Notes: generated by a model from the sequence alone, not told the origin. DNA of 47,940 nt from Caballeronia sp. SEWSISQ10-4 2 (GCF_030464885.1 NZ_JALPRJ010000063.1:1-47940); one strand, 5' to 3'. Numbered from the stretch's first letter, positions 23,866-33,315 are shown. Numbers and translations: made by a program.

Positions 23866-25989
23866 TTAGCGAACCTCGATCGGGGGAGCGCTTGAGACGA
23901 GCGCAGGATCTGTCATGCTCGGTCTCCCTGTTTCGACGTGACCCGCAAAGCGCCACGAAAAATCCGCAGGCGTTGCAGCGGCTACGGTCAGGTCATACCA
24001 GAAACTGCTCGATGCCAGTTCCCAATGTGTGTCAATGCTGGCCCCCGCCGGCAAACGATAGGTGCGCGCCTGTGCCCCGTAGGCGTTGTCCTGGACCGTG
24101 ACGGAACAGGGAGCAGCGCCATGGTTGAGCAGCGTGAGGCGCAGTTCGCCGGCGGTGGCGACGTAGCTTGCGCGGACATCGAGACTGCCGTCTGGTCGTT
24201 GTGCCCCTTCCGGCGCCTTTCCGGCGAAGCGGCGCAGGAACCCGTTCGGTCCCAGGATCTCGATATCGTAGGCGCCTCTGACGTCCATGGGCCAGGCGGT
24301 CACGAGCTGCGTTCGAGCGTCGACCGTATATCGCCCCGGTTCGGTTTCGCCTACCCGGTCGAACACGTGAAACACTGCGCCGGCGCGGCCTGAATTGACG
24401 AAGTCGAGTTCAAGCGCCTGGTTGCGGGCATCTAGCCGCGCGTGCACATGCAGTTCATACGGCAACGCGCGCGCAGTTCTTTGCGCCGCTTCCTGGCGCT
24501 GTAGCGTCTGCGTGACCGGGGGAGTGGGGGCAGGAAGTCCCGGGAGCCCGTCGATCCCGGCAAGAAAGGCGGTTGCGTCGGGCAGCGAGGGCACCTGGGC
24601 ATCAGGCGCAGAGAAGTTGAACGCCGACATCAGGTCGCCGCACACGGAGCGCCGCCACGCGCTGATATTCGGCTCGTGAACACAGAAACGCGCTTCGAGA
24701 AATCGAATCACCGAGGTGTGGTCGAAAACCTGCGAGCACACGGCTCCACCCTTCGACCACGGCGATATGGCGAGCAAAGGTACGCGCGCACCCAGTCCGA
24801 ACGGTAGCCCGTCCTTTGCATTGATTTTCGGGGCGACGTCAACGTTGGAAGCACCCTGACCGGTTGCGGCGGGTGGCGCAGGCGGCAGCACATGATCGAA
24901 GAAACCGTCGTTTTCATCGTACATCACCAGCAGTACCGTCTTGCTCCAGGTGTCGGGGTTGGCGGTCAATGCATCGAGTACGAACGAGATGAAGGTCGCG
25001 CCGTCCGCCGGGCTCCATGCGGGATGCTCCGAGCAGTTGTGCGGGGGGAGAACCCACGAAACTTGCGGCAGCGTTCCGGCTTTCGCATCGGCGGCAAACA
25101 CGCTCGGAGGCCGGCGCGTCATTGCGTTCCGATACAGCGGCGAGTCTTTCGGGGCGTCCGCGAATTGCTTAAAGAAACGCAGCACATTGAAGCAACTGAC
25201 CGATGCATCCGGATCGTCGGGATACGGATCGTTGCGATGGCGAATGCTGTTCTGAGGGTCGATCGGAAAGGCGCCGTCAGCGTCCACTCCCTGATAGATC
25301 CGCCATGAAACGCCGGCAGCCTGCAGTCTTTCCGGATAAGTGTCATACGAGAAGGGCGGTCCGTGCAGTGGTTGAAAATCCGGTCCTTCCTTGGGCTGGT
25401 CCTTCATCGGGCCGCCACCTGCGCCGAACGGGTCGATCGTCCCCGTCATTAGAAAAGAACGATTCGGGTTGGTTGCGCTTGGGACCGAGCAAAAGTATGT
25501 ATCGCATACAGTGAACGCGTCGGCGAGCGCGTAATGGTAGGGAAGGTCGTTTCGCGTGTAATGCCCCATTGTCAGCGCGCCCTTTGCAGGTACCCAGTTG
25601 TCGTTTCTGCCGTTCGCCCAAGCCGCGTGGCCATCAACCCATCCGTGCGGCAAGGAACGGACGTGCTGCGAGTCGGTGCTGGAACTCGGCATGGGGAACG
25701 GCATGACCACGCCTCCGTTCCCGTCGGGCTGCTGCCAGATGCTTCGGTTCTCGCGCAAAGGCGCCGTCCTGCGATCGTTGAATCCGCGCACTCCCCCGAG
25801 CGTGCCGAAGTAGTGATCGAAGGAGCGATTTTCCTGCATCAGGATGACAACATGCTGCACATCCTCGATCGTGCCGGTGCGGGACGATGCGGGTAAAGCC
25901 AGTGCCCGTCGAATCGACGGGGGAAATGCGTCGAGCAGCGCGGCAGCGCCAGCAGTAGCGCTTGTGCGCAGGAAGTCTCGCCTGTCCAT
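23866..25989 (-). CDS. Phospholipase C, phosphocholine-specific type, Tat-exported
   Basis: This 707-residue enzyme is of the acid-phosphatase-like PLC family (PlcH/PlcN/AcpA superfamily). It hydrolyses phosphatidylcholine or sphingomyelin to diacylglycerol or ceramide and phosphocholine. The twin-arginine signal MDRRDFLRTSATAGAAALL exports the folded protein. Catalytic-domain motifs are VVILMQENRSFDHYFGTLGGVRGFND (metal and nucleophile region near residues 47-72), WVDGHAAWANGRNDNWVPAKG, SWVLPPHNCSEHPAWSPADG, MYDENDGFFDHVLPP and RVPLLAISPWSKGG. Residues 500-700 carry the two beta-sandwich repeats of the family (ASYVATAGELRLTLLNHG). It overlaps DUF1868 by 1 nt and abuts ugpB, tying it to transport of its products. 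Confidence 0.93.
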   Translation of the reverse strand: MDRRDFLRTSATAGAAALLDAFPPSIRRALALPASSRTGTIEDVQHVVILMQENRSFDHYFGTLGGVRGFNDRRTAPLRENRSIWQQPDGNGGVVMPFPMPSSSTDSQHVRSLPHGWVDGHAAWANGRNDNWVPAKGALTMGHYTRNDLPYHYALADAFTVCDTYFCSVPSATNPNRSFLMTGTIDPFGAGGGPMKDQPKEGPDFQPLHGPPFSYDTYPERLQAAGVSWRIYQGVDADGAFPIDPQNSIRHRNDPYPDDPDASVSCFNVLRFFKQFADAPKDSPLYRNAMTRRPPSVFAADAKAGTLPQVSWVLPPHNCSEHPAWSPADGATFISFVLDALTANPDTWSKTVLLVMYDENDGFFDHVLPPAPPAATGQGASNVDVAPKINAKDGLPFGLGARVPLLAISPWSKGGAVCSQVFDHTSVIRFLEARFCVHEPNISAWRRSVCGDLMSAFNFSAPDAQVPSLPDATAFLAGIDGLPGLPAPTPPVTQTLQRQEAAQRTARALPYELHVHARLDARNQALELDFVNSGRAGAVFHVFDRVGETEPGRYTVDARTQLVTAWPMDVRGAYDIEILGPNGFLRRFAGKAPEGAQRPDGSLDVRASYVATAGELRLTLLNHGAAPCSVTVQDNAYGAQARTYRLPAGASIDTHWELASSSFWYDLTVAAATPADFSWRFAGHVETGRPSMTDPALVSSAPPIEVR

Positions 25990-26744
25990 CAGGATTGACC
26001 TCCGGTTTTGGCCGGGTCCAGCCGTCGGGGGGCAGGTGAGCCTGCCAGGTAAAACTGGTTGTCAAAGGCGTACATGTCGTTGAAAACGCAGAACTCGGGC
26101 GCTCCAAGCTCGATCATGCCGGCGTACTGCGCGACCCACGCGAAGCATTCGGCTTGTAGTTGCAGGCAGGCATCGGCTTGCGCGTAGGTCATTGGCTTGA
26201 CGTGGTACGCGAGCGTGATGTGAAAGACGTATCGATCGTGGTCGGGCCGCCGGATCGACAGGCACGACGACAGGCGGTCGCGCAAGCCACGCAGCTTGCG
26301 ATTCTCTGCGTCGTCGACGGGCGTGAGTTTCATCGACCCGATATCGGGCTGTGCAACGCCGTCGGCCACCGTCAGGCGCAACGGCGTGTCGCACCCGGGT
26401 TCGAAGTTCGTTAGTGCCTCCTCGAAGTGGTGTGTGCATGCGCCAAGCGGTGCATCGAGCGCCAGATCGGCGGGCCAGAAACCGGCCTTGCGCTGTGCGT
26501 GGGTTGCGCCCTCGAATACCGTCATGTGGTAGCTCTCCGGCGGCAGGAAGGCCAGATACGGCCCGAACTCGCTTGCCTTGAGCCGGTCGCGCACGGCAAC
26601 GAGCGCGTCCGACAGCGGGCTGAAAAGTGGGACATGGCAAACAATCGTGTTGCCGGGATAGTGCAGAACGCTGCCGTTGGCATCGAACTTGATGCCGACG
26701 TGATCGCCTGCCTTTTGCAGGGGAGTGAAGCTCGGTACGGACAT
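25989..26744 (-). CDS. DUF1868 protein with 2H phosphoesterase motifs
   Basis: This 251-residue protein is of the DUF1868 family. It carries two HxT signatures, H73-M-T75 (SYHMTVFEGATH) and H175-I-T177 (VFHITLAYHVKP), spaced as in the 2H (LigT/cyclic phosphodiesterase) superfamily, whose members open 2',3'-cyclic phosphates or related cyclic phosphodiesters. No signal peptide is seen, so it is likely cytoplasmic. Its stop overlaps the phospholipase start (TGATG), and tonB ends 23 bp upstream. Inside a lipid head-group cluster it might process cyclic or diester phosphate products such as glycerophosphocholine derivatives. That is inference, and its substrate is undescribed as far as I know. 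Confidence 0.8.
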   Translation of the reverse strand: MSVPSFTPLQKAGDHVGIKFDANGSVLHYPGNTIVCHVPLFSPLSDALVAVRDRLKASEFGPYLAFLPPESYHMTVFEGATHAQRKAGFWPADLALDAPLGACTHHFEEALTNFEPGCDTPLRLTVADGVAQPDIGSMKLTPVDDAENRKLRGLRDRLSSCLSIRRPDHDRYVFHITLAYHVKPMTYAQADACLQLQAECFAWVAQYAGMIELGAPEFCVFNDMYAFDNQFYLAGSPAPRRLDPAKTGGQS

Positions 26745-26767
26745 GGTGGGTTCTTATTGGGTTGATT

Positions 26768-27481
26768 TCAATCGTTCAGGCTGAAACGCAATTCGACTTC
26801 GCCTACCGTGCCGCCGTCGTTGGGCGAAAACTTCCAGCGCAGCAGTGCGCGAATGGCTTCCTGATCGAAGATTTTCGGCGGTTGCGCACGGACAATGCTC
26901 ACTGCGCTGACGCTGCCGTCCTTCTCGATCGTGACGTGCGCGATAACCAAACCCTCGGTGTTGTTTGCAAGTGCGCGGGCCGGATAGTCCGGTTCGATCC
27001 GCACAAGCGGCACGATCCCGCGTCGCACACCGGAGGCTGTGTCAGGAGCCGCCGTGGCGGAAGACTTCGGCGCGGGTGCAGTTGGCGATGCCGGCGTGTC
27101 CTGTGTGCTGTTCGGCGTTGGCGTCGCACTCGTCTGCGGCGTGGCGGCCGGCGCGGGTGCCGGCGTGGGTACCTTCGCCGGCTGCGTGGTTGGGCGCGGC
27201 GCGGCTGGCTTCGGCTGCGCCGGTTTGGATGGATGAGGCAGGGGCGGAGAGACAGGGGGCGGCGCAGGCGGTGCCTTATCCGGTTCTCCGGGCGCTTCAG
27301 CAATGGTCACGATCTTCATCGTCCTGACAGGGGCCGGGACAGGCGCCGGCTTGGCATGCATGCCGAGCACCAGGTAGATCAGCGAACATTCGACTGCGAG
27401 CGCAAGCGCGAACACCGCTGGCCAACGCAGGCCGGGCGCGGTTTCGTGCACCGGGCTTGTATCCAACACGGACGTGCTCAT
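26768..27481 (-). CDS. tonB: TonB energy transducer
   Basis: The protein has 237 residues. One N-terminal membrane helix (WPAVFALALAVECSLIYLVLGM) is followed by a Pro/Ala-rich periplasmic linker from about 55 to 150 (PAPPPVSPPLPHPSKPAQPKP...) and a C-terminal TonB domain (VRIEPDYPARALANNTEGLVIAHVTIEKDGSVSAVSIV, RALLRWKFSP). It transmits proton-motive energy from ExbBD to outer-membrane receptors. The start has GAGGTGG just upstream and lies 9 bp behind exbD. Presence in the cluster suggests a dedicated transducer for the adjacent receptor. Confidence 0.92.
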   Translation of the reverse strand: MSTSVLDTSPVHETAPGLRWPAVFALALAVECSLIYLVLGMHAKPAPVPAPVRTMKIVTIAEAPGEPDKAPPAPPPVSPPLPHPSKPAQPKPAAPRPTTQPAKVPTPAPAPAATPQTSATPTPNSTQDTPASPTAPAPKSSATAAPDTASGVRRGIVPLVRIEPDYPARALANNTEGLVIAHVTIEKDGSVSAVSIVRAQPPKIFDQEAIRALLRWKFSPNDGGTVGEVELRFSLND

Positions 27482-27490
27482 GCGTCCACC

Positions 27491-27895
27491 TCAGCGTTTC
27501 GCGGCGATGCCGATATCGTCGATGCCGGCGGCATGCGCGATATCCATCACATGCAGAATCTCTTGCAGGGATGCGTCCTTGTCGCCGGCGATCAGGACAT
27601 CCAGCTTGGTGTCGTGGGCGCGTTCCTTGATCTTTGCGGTGAGCGTGTCCGCGGCGATCGGCTGTCCTTCGAAGAAGAGATCGCCGCCTTTCTTTACCCC
27701 GACCGTTAGAGAGACCTTGGGCAGCGATGCCGCAGTCGAGGCCTGTGGCACGTTGATCTTGACGCCGCTCGCATCGATCATCTTGAGCATCGTCACCATA
27801 AAGAAGATCAGCAGGAACATCATGATGTCGATCATCGGAATGATCTCGATCCGCGGCTCGTGCGATTCCACATAACGCGTGCGGCTCATCATCAT
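27491..27895 (-). CDS. exbD: ExbD biopolymer transport protein
   Basis: This 134-residue inner-membrane protein has the family's N-terminal segment EPRIEIIPMIDIMMFLLIFFMVT, including the essential membrane Asp, then a periplasmic domain with GQPIAADTLTAKIKERAHDTKLDVLIAGDKDASLQEILHVMDIAHAAGIDDIGIA. It starts at the first of three consecutive ATG codons at 27895 and overlaps the exbB stop (ATGA). It forms the proton-driven motor with ExbB and TonB. Confidence 0.93.
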   Translation of the reverse strand: MMMSRTRYVESHEPRIEIIPMIDIMMFLLIFFMVTMLKMIDASGVKINVPQASTAASLPKVSLTVGVKKGGDLFFEGQPIAADTLTAKIKERAHDTKLDVLIAGDKDASLQEILHVMDIAHAAGIDDIGIAAKR

Positions 27896-28605
27896 GCTCC
27901 CGACAATTCAGCGCTTGAAACGGACTTGAGTGCGGCGCGTGTATCGGTGTTCGGTGCGTGCGCGAGCTGTGCGGTGCCTGCATCGGGGTTCATCAAGTGC
28001 AGCCGCTTGACGCAAGCGAGCTTGATGAGGTCCAGTTGCAGCGTGGCAAGACGGACACGTTTGCCGAAGTAGGCGGCGGCTGTTACCCCGACGATCGCGA
28101 CGACCAAACCACATCCGGTCGCGATCAGTGCATGTCCGATGCCTCCGGTTACCGCCCCCGCATTCGGACCCGCTGAGCCGAGCACATTGAACGACTCGGT
28201 GATGCCGATGATCGTACCGAGCAGACCGATCAGCGGTCCAAGGGTCACGGCGGCGTCGAGTAACCACAGGCATCGGTCAAGCTGCGGAAGCGCTCTCACC
28301 ACCGCTTCGTCGACGTAGCGGTCCATCTCGTCGGGATTGAGATGCCGCGCATCGACCGCTGCTTGCAGCGTGCCGCCGAATACGGTACCCCGGTAGCGTG
28401 CGGCGATGGCCCGGAGCGCTTTCTCATCGCGATGATCGATGCTGGATAACTCCCGATCCAGCGAGGTGCCCGATGGAACGATGCGCGCGAAAAAGGCGGC
28501 GCGCTCGATGGCCACGACCAGCACAACCAGCAGGATCAGGGCGAGCAGCGGAATGATGCCCACCGACTGGCTGCCCAACTCGATAAATTGTTGAACGACG
28601 TTCAT
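27892..28605 (-). CDS. exbB: ExbB/MotA/TolQ-type proton channel
   Basis: The protein has 237 residues when started at ATG 28605 (AAGGA 6 nt upstream; MNVVQQFIELGSQSVGIIPLLALILLVVLVVAIERAAFF). The longer open frame would run into the receptor gene and is not supported. Later helices carry LLDAAVTLGPLIGLLGTIIGITESF and GGIGHALIATGCGLVVAIVGVTAAAYF, the MotA/TolQ/ExbB signature. It lies 62 bp after the receptor gene and is followed by exbD with overlap. Confidence 0.92.
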   Translation of the reverse strand: MNVVQQFIELGSQSVGIIPLLALILLVVLVVAIERAAFFARIVPSGTSLDRELSSIDHRDEKALRAIAARYRGTVFGGTLQAAVDARHLNPDEMDRYVDEAVVRALPQLDRCLWLLDAAVTLGPLIGLLGTIIGITESFNVLGSAGPNAGAVTGGIGHALIATGCGLVVAIVGVTAAAYFGKRVRLATLQLDLIKLACVKRLHLMNPDAGTAQLAHAPNTDTRAALKSVSSAELSGA

Positions 28606-28667
28606 GGCGAATCCTTGATAGGTGAAGAACGGAGGTGCCCCGCTCAGGCGATATAAAGTAAGCAGGT

Positions 28668-31501
28668 CTAAAGCAGTTTCGGCGTATAGATCAAACCGAG
28701 CCAGAAGGTTCGGCCCAGCGAGAACGTATCCTTGAGCAGGTTGTGGTTCGGTCCGGTCACGCTGACCACGGGCGAACCCGTCAGGTTGGCGACCTCGAAA
28801 AACGCTTTCCATCCGGAGCCGACGTCATAACGCGCCTGCAAGTCGATCTGGCTGCGAGCCTGCCAGTACACGTCCTGGCTCGGCAGGCTGGCATCGACAA
28901 GACGAAGGCTGCTGCCGATCCAGTTGTACGCAACGCTCACCCCAAACTTCCGGTAGTTGTAAAACACGGTCAGGTTGCGGATTTGATCGGGCTGGTTGAC
29001 GAGACGATCAATCGTGCGCGATGCGCCGGAGGACGTGATCGCATTCAGGCGGCCGCTGAGCAAGGTCAGGTTTGCGCTGAAGCCGAACCCTTGCAGGTAC
29101 GGCGTCAACCACCCGAGGGTGCCCTGTATGAAGTTGAGTTCGATGCCGCTCAGGCTGGAACTGGACGAATTGAGCGGCTGCGTGATGGTCGCCGCGCGAT
29201 TGGCGCCATCGAAGAAGACCTGTCCCTGGCTCGCCTGATTGTAGATTTCGTTCTTGATCTGCTTGTGAAACGCCGCGAACGACGCGAGTCCCGAGTTTGG
29301 CAAATACCATTCCGCGGAGAAATCGAGGTTGTTCGATTGGCGCGGCTTGATGTTGGGGTTGCCTTGCGTGACCGTCACCGAGCCATCGGCATTTTCCGAA
29401 ATAGTCGTATTCGGCGCGTAGTCGTCGTAGGTCGGGCGTCCGATGGTCTGGCTGGCCGCGACCTTGAGCTTCACCGCCGAGGTGGCGTCGAACACGAGCG
29501 AGGCCGCCGGGAGCGTGAAGTTGTATCGGGAGTTGTTCGTGACCGACTGCCAGGTCGTCGTGCCGTTGACTACATTGCGCACGTTACCGGTCGTCGACAG
29601 CGTTGTATTGTCTTGCCGCAAGCCGACCATGGCACTCAACCGGTCGGTGCGGTACATAGTCATTGCATAGCCGGCGGCAGTCTGTTCGTCATGCGAATAG
29701 TTGCTCTGCAAGCTGCTCGCCAGATTAGTGGTGCTGGCAACGACGAGATTGCCGTTGGCGTCTTTTTGCCCCCACGCGCGAGCCGGGTCGACAATCAGGA
29801 AGGGCAGGCCTCCGCTGTTCGGCATGATCGTGCTCGACACGTAGCCGGCACCCGCCAGCGTCATGCCGCTGGCGGTCGGGTAGTACTGGGTGAGCGTGTC
29901 GCTGTAGCTATGGCTCAACCGCCGGTAGTCGATGCCCACCGCGTATCCGAGACCTCTTGAATCCGCGTCCATGTTCTGGCGGAAATCCAGTTTCAGATCG
30001 CCGACCCGGTCGTCGATCTTGATGAACTCGTTGCGCCAGTAATACGCCTTCCAGTTGTTCAGATTCTCGAAGTTGGCCGGGTTGACGGAAACACTCGGCT
30101 CGAAGCCGGACGTGTCGTAACTCATCCCCAGACCGGGCACGCCGCTCAACGTCGGTGTAACGCCGGGGGCGTTGTACTTGAAGTTCGCATAGATATACTT
30201 GGCCATCTGCCGCGGCTCGCGGTGGCTTGCATCCGACAGCGACGAGCGGAAGGACAGCACCTGGGTATCGCCAAGCTTCCAGTCCAACCCGCCCTGAACC
30301 GATGTCACGGTGCGATCGATCTTCGCACCATGTTGCCCGCCTCGGCTTCGCCGAGCGCGAAACGGCCCGATGTCGCGGTCTGGTTCGACACTGGATTCGC
30401 ACCGGTGCTGCGGCTGTCGTCGATGAAGGTTTCGTTGCGCAGCTGATGGATGTTCTCGTCGTTATACGCAATCCCCACGAAGCCATAAACGTTCGGACTG
30501 AAGCGCGCTTCCAGCTTCGTGTCCACGCCCTGGCGCTGAATGTTTTTCAGGAATTGCCAGTACTTGAACTGCTGCGGCACCGGGATGCCGTTACCGGTAT
30601 TCGGGCCGCCGCTGGCGGCCGGGTTGGCGATCGTGCCGTTGGCGTTGTAGTAGTTATAAAAGATGTTATCGGTCGTCATGTGACCGATCGAGTAAGTGTT
30701 TTCTTTTTCGTAGTTCGCGGCGATCACGAGGCCGAGCGCTTGAGTCGGGCCAAACGTGGTGCTCAGCACGACGTCGGATTTTCTGGCGAGACCCTGAGAA
30801 CCGGAGAGCACCTTGCCGGTGTCGTCTGCGTGCCCGAGCGCCCCGGACACGCTGAAATAGGGCTTGCCGCCATTGTCGAAGGCACTGCGCGTGACGATGT
30901 TGATGGAACCGCCCACGGCGTTCGGATCCTGATCCGGCTGCCAGGTCTTGTATACCTGCACCTGCTTGACCAGGGACGAAGGCAACATGTTGGTACGCGT
31001 GCCCCGGCTCGCCAGGTCGGTCGATGCCATCGGGGCACCGTCGATTGAAACATTGTTGTAGCTGGCGTCGAGGCCGCGGATCGAGATGTACTGAGCTTCG
31101 TCTCGACCACTCACGTTGTCTGAATTAAAGCTCACTGACACGCCGGCTACGCGCTTGACCGTATCGGTCATCGTCGCGTCTGGCAGGGTTTCAATCTGCT
31201 CTTTCGTCAGAACGTCCATGACACGGTCTTGCGTTTGCTTGGTCGCCACAGCGGCGCTGCTTTGTGTGCGTTTTCGGGTGACCTGGACGCCGCCCATCCG
31301 GGTCACCGCGGCTGTGCCGCTGGCTGCATCTGCCTTCGCCGTGCCTGTTTCGGTTGCAGCCTTCCTGGTGGACTTATCCGCCTGATCAGGCTTTATGTCT
31401 TCGCTGCCCGCAGCCTGTACCAGCGTCGGTACAGCGGCTCCTGCTGCGAGCAGCATCACAGAAAGGCCTAGACGACTTTGGCCATCTTGCAGATTGAACA
31501 T
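28668..31501 (-). pseudogene. TonB-dependent receptor, interrupted by a 1-nt frameshift
   Basis: Two abutting frames make one receptor of about 940 residues. The first (31501 to 30305) has a signal peptide (MFNLQDGQSRLGLSVMLLAAG... AAG), the plug domain (RVMDVLTKEQIETLPDATMTDTVKRVAGVS, YISIRGLDASYNNVSIDGAPM, PNAVGGSINIVTR) and the start of the barrel. The second has the remaining strands and the aromatic-ended C terminus (SLGRTFWLGLIYTPKLL). The frame changes near 30340, in GAAGCCGAGGCGGG, consistent with loss of one base: before it GRFALGEAE, after it GGQHGAKIDRTVTSVQGGLDW. It lies directly upstream of exbB-exbD-tonB. Either the receptor is inactivated or the base is a sequencing error; if intact it would import the ligand of this phospholipid cluster. 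Confidence 0.85.
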
Positions 31502-31658
31502 CTGTTTCCCCGTCGCGTTGTGTGTGCAATTGCCGATCACTGGCGAGGGGCTGCCGCAAAGACCTTGCAACGCCCACCCGTGCCGTTCCGGCCCGTTTAC
31601 GCTGGGCTTGCGGCCAAGCGCTGATGACGTTGCGCATATTAATACTTAATGTGTGTAA

Positions 31659-31673
31659 TATTCGTGACGAATA
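31659..31673. promoter_or_regulatory. 15-bp palindrome upstream of the receptor gene
   Basis: TATTCGTGACGAATA is a perfect inverted repeat (7 + 1 + 7) about 158 bp before the receptor start, next to AT-rich sequence that could hold a promoter. It is a candidate operator for the minus-strand cluster. The regulator is unknown. Confidence 0.4.
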
Positions 31674-31779
31674 CGATGGTTCCGCCGCCGTGGCGATACC
31701 CTATGCCGGTCTAAGCGCGCGGAGATGGGCTCTTTGGATCTCTCTGAAGCCCGAACAGTGGCAAAAGTATGAATAAAAC

Positions 31780-32257
31780 ATGCGACCACATAAAGAAATG
31801 AGGGCCGGCATCCACATCCTCATGAAATTGACTCTTAATGTGTGGTATTCGCTGGGTCGTGCCGGCCGCTTCGAACGAGGACCGGCCGCCCTAGGAGAGC
31901 TGTCGCCAGAAACTGTGGGGCTGTCGCTGGCTGATGGTAAAGAGCTGTTGCATAAACTGCAGCAAGTTGTGATCAGAGCGCAATCTGAGCAAGTCTGTGC
32001 CTTCCGCCGCTCTTGTACCCGATGTAGTCGCCGGCTCTTTCTGAAAGACTACCGGAAGGGAAAGGTCGACACCGTGTTTGGCACGGTCGCCTTTCGTAGT
32101 GCTCGAATCATGTCGTGCCCTTGTGAACCGCCATGCTATCTAGAGGTGGCATACAAGCCCGATGAGTTCATATATCCCGAAGCGGGCGACGCCAGAATTG
32201 CTCGCGCTTCAAGCAAAGCTGTCAGCATGCATGCCCTACCGTCAGGTTGCCGCGCTT
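31780..32257 (+). pseudogene. ISKra4-type transposase fragment with frameshift
   Basis: The N-terminal part of a transposase can be followed through CTRCSRRLFLKDYRKGKVDTVFGTVAFRSARIMSCPC, the Cys-pair region and TVFGTV..R..R stretch seen in ISKra4-family transposases. After a shift of frame near 32160-32185 it continues as KRATPELLALQAKLSACMPYRQVAALL, the family's TPEL..LQA..A..PYRQAA segment. The catalytic remainder is absent. No inverted repeats are visible. It is a dead remnant next to the receptor promoter. Confidence 0.6.
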
Positions 32258-32344
32258 CTGAATGGAAGGCCACGTGAAACCCTCGACTTTATGACGCCAA
32301 CCAATAAACTTGCGCAAATCATGGGTGATGCATCGACCGGTTGA
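32258..32344 (+). pseudogene. C-terminal end of an IS30-type transposase fused to the ISKra4 remnant
   Basis: The last 28 codons before the stop read LNGRPRETLDFMTPTNKLAQ then IMGDASTG, matching the LNxRPRKTLG(W/F).TP...(L) ending of IS30-family transposases. It is joined in frame to the preceding ISKra4-like piece at LL|NGRP, so two unrelated elements recombined or nested here. Non-functional. Confidence 0.55.
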
Positions 32345-32586
32345 ATCCGAAACTATCGCTGATTACTGATGGCGCAAATGGTCTGCGTGTCAGCCGGTCC
32401 TCCGGCCCCTTGATTTTCTTTGCACGCACGACGGCCCGACTCACGACAGGGGATCAGCGACTCATCGACCAAATGATGTGCGGCGAATTCAGTCCATTGA
32501 CCATCTCCGACTACGATAATCGATCTGTTCAGTAATAGGGCTTGCGAATGCGTTTTATAAGGCGGCGGCCCCGATGATTTGAGTGC
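32345..32586. other. Short gap behind the transposase remnants
   Basis: About 240 bp between the IS remnants and the end of the amino-acid transporter operon. A 64-codon open frame (32341-32535, plus) has no recognisable features. Nothing else supportable is seen. Confidence 0.3.
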
Positions 32587-33315
32587 TCAGTGTGATCGAA
32601 GGTCTGACAAAAAAGCCTTTGAACGCGCATGCTGTGGCACCGTGAAAAACTCATCCGGTGAGTTCTCTTCGAGAATAACGCCTCTATCCATGAACCAGAC
32701 GCGGTCGCTGACCTCGCGAGCGAATCCCATTTCGTGCGTCACGCAGACCATGGTCATTCCCTCTCGCGCAAGCGACTTCATCACGCTCAAGACCTCGCCC
32801 ACCATCTCTGGATCCAAAGCGCTCGTCGGCTCGTCGAATAGCATGACTGGCGGGTTCATCGCCAGCGCTCGCGCAATCGCGACGCGTTGCTGCTGGCCGC
32901 CGGACAACTGCGCCGGGTAGGCGTTCGCCTTGTGCGCGATTCCCACCCGGTCGAGCAACGCCATCGCGTGGTCCCGAGCCTCACCCTTGCTTCTTCCCGA
33001 TACCCGCACGGGCGCGAGGCAGACATTCTCGGTCACCGACAGGTGAGGAAAGAGATTGAACGATTGAAAGACGAAGCCGATGCCGCTGCGAAAGTCATTG
33101 ATCTTCAGGCCAGGCGCATGAATATCCTGACCGTTTACATGGATAGCGCCGGACTTGATTTCCTCTAAGCGATTCACGGTGCGAATCAGGGTGGATTTGC
33201 CCGAGCCGGAGGGGCCGCAAATGACCACGACCTCGCCTGCTTTCACTTCCGCCGTAACGTCCGTGAGCGCTTGATAGTCCCCGTACCACTTACTGACCTT
33301 CGAGAACCGAATCAT
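32587..33315 (-). CDS. Polar amino-acid ABC transporter ATPase (GltL/GlnQ type)
   Basis: This 242-residue ATPase starts at ATG 33315 with AAGGAG 10 nt upstream; the longer frame overlaps the permease. Motifs: Walker A GPSGSGKST, Q-loop in GFVFQSFNLFPH, signature LSGGQQQR, Walker B VMLFDEPTSALDPE, and H-loop CVTHEMGFARE, all diagnostic of the polar amino-acid uptake class. It is the last gene of an SBP-permease-permease-ATPase operon and overlaps its permease by 26 nt. Confidence 0.93.
   Translation of the reverse strand: MIRFSKVSKWYGDYQALTDVTAEVKAGEVVVICGPSGSGKSTLIRTVNRLEEIKSGAIHVNGQDIHAPGLKINDFRSGIGFVFQSFNLFPHLSVTENVCLAPVRVSGRSKGEARDHAMALLDRVGIAHKANAYPAQLSGGQQQRVAIARALAMNPPVMLFDEPTSALDPEMVGEVLSVMKSLAREGMTMVCVTHEMGFAREVSDRVWFMDRGVILEENSPDEFFTVPQHARSKAFLSDLRSH

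Noticed and set aside
28743..29960. A 405-codon open frame on the plus strand
   Set aside because: Antisense to the receptor barrel domain; high-GC third-position shadow without recognisable domains.
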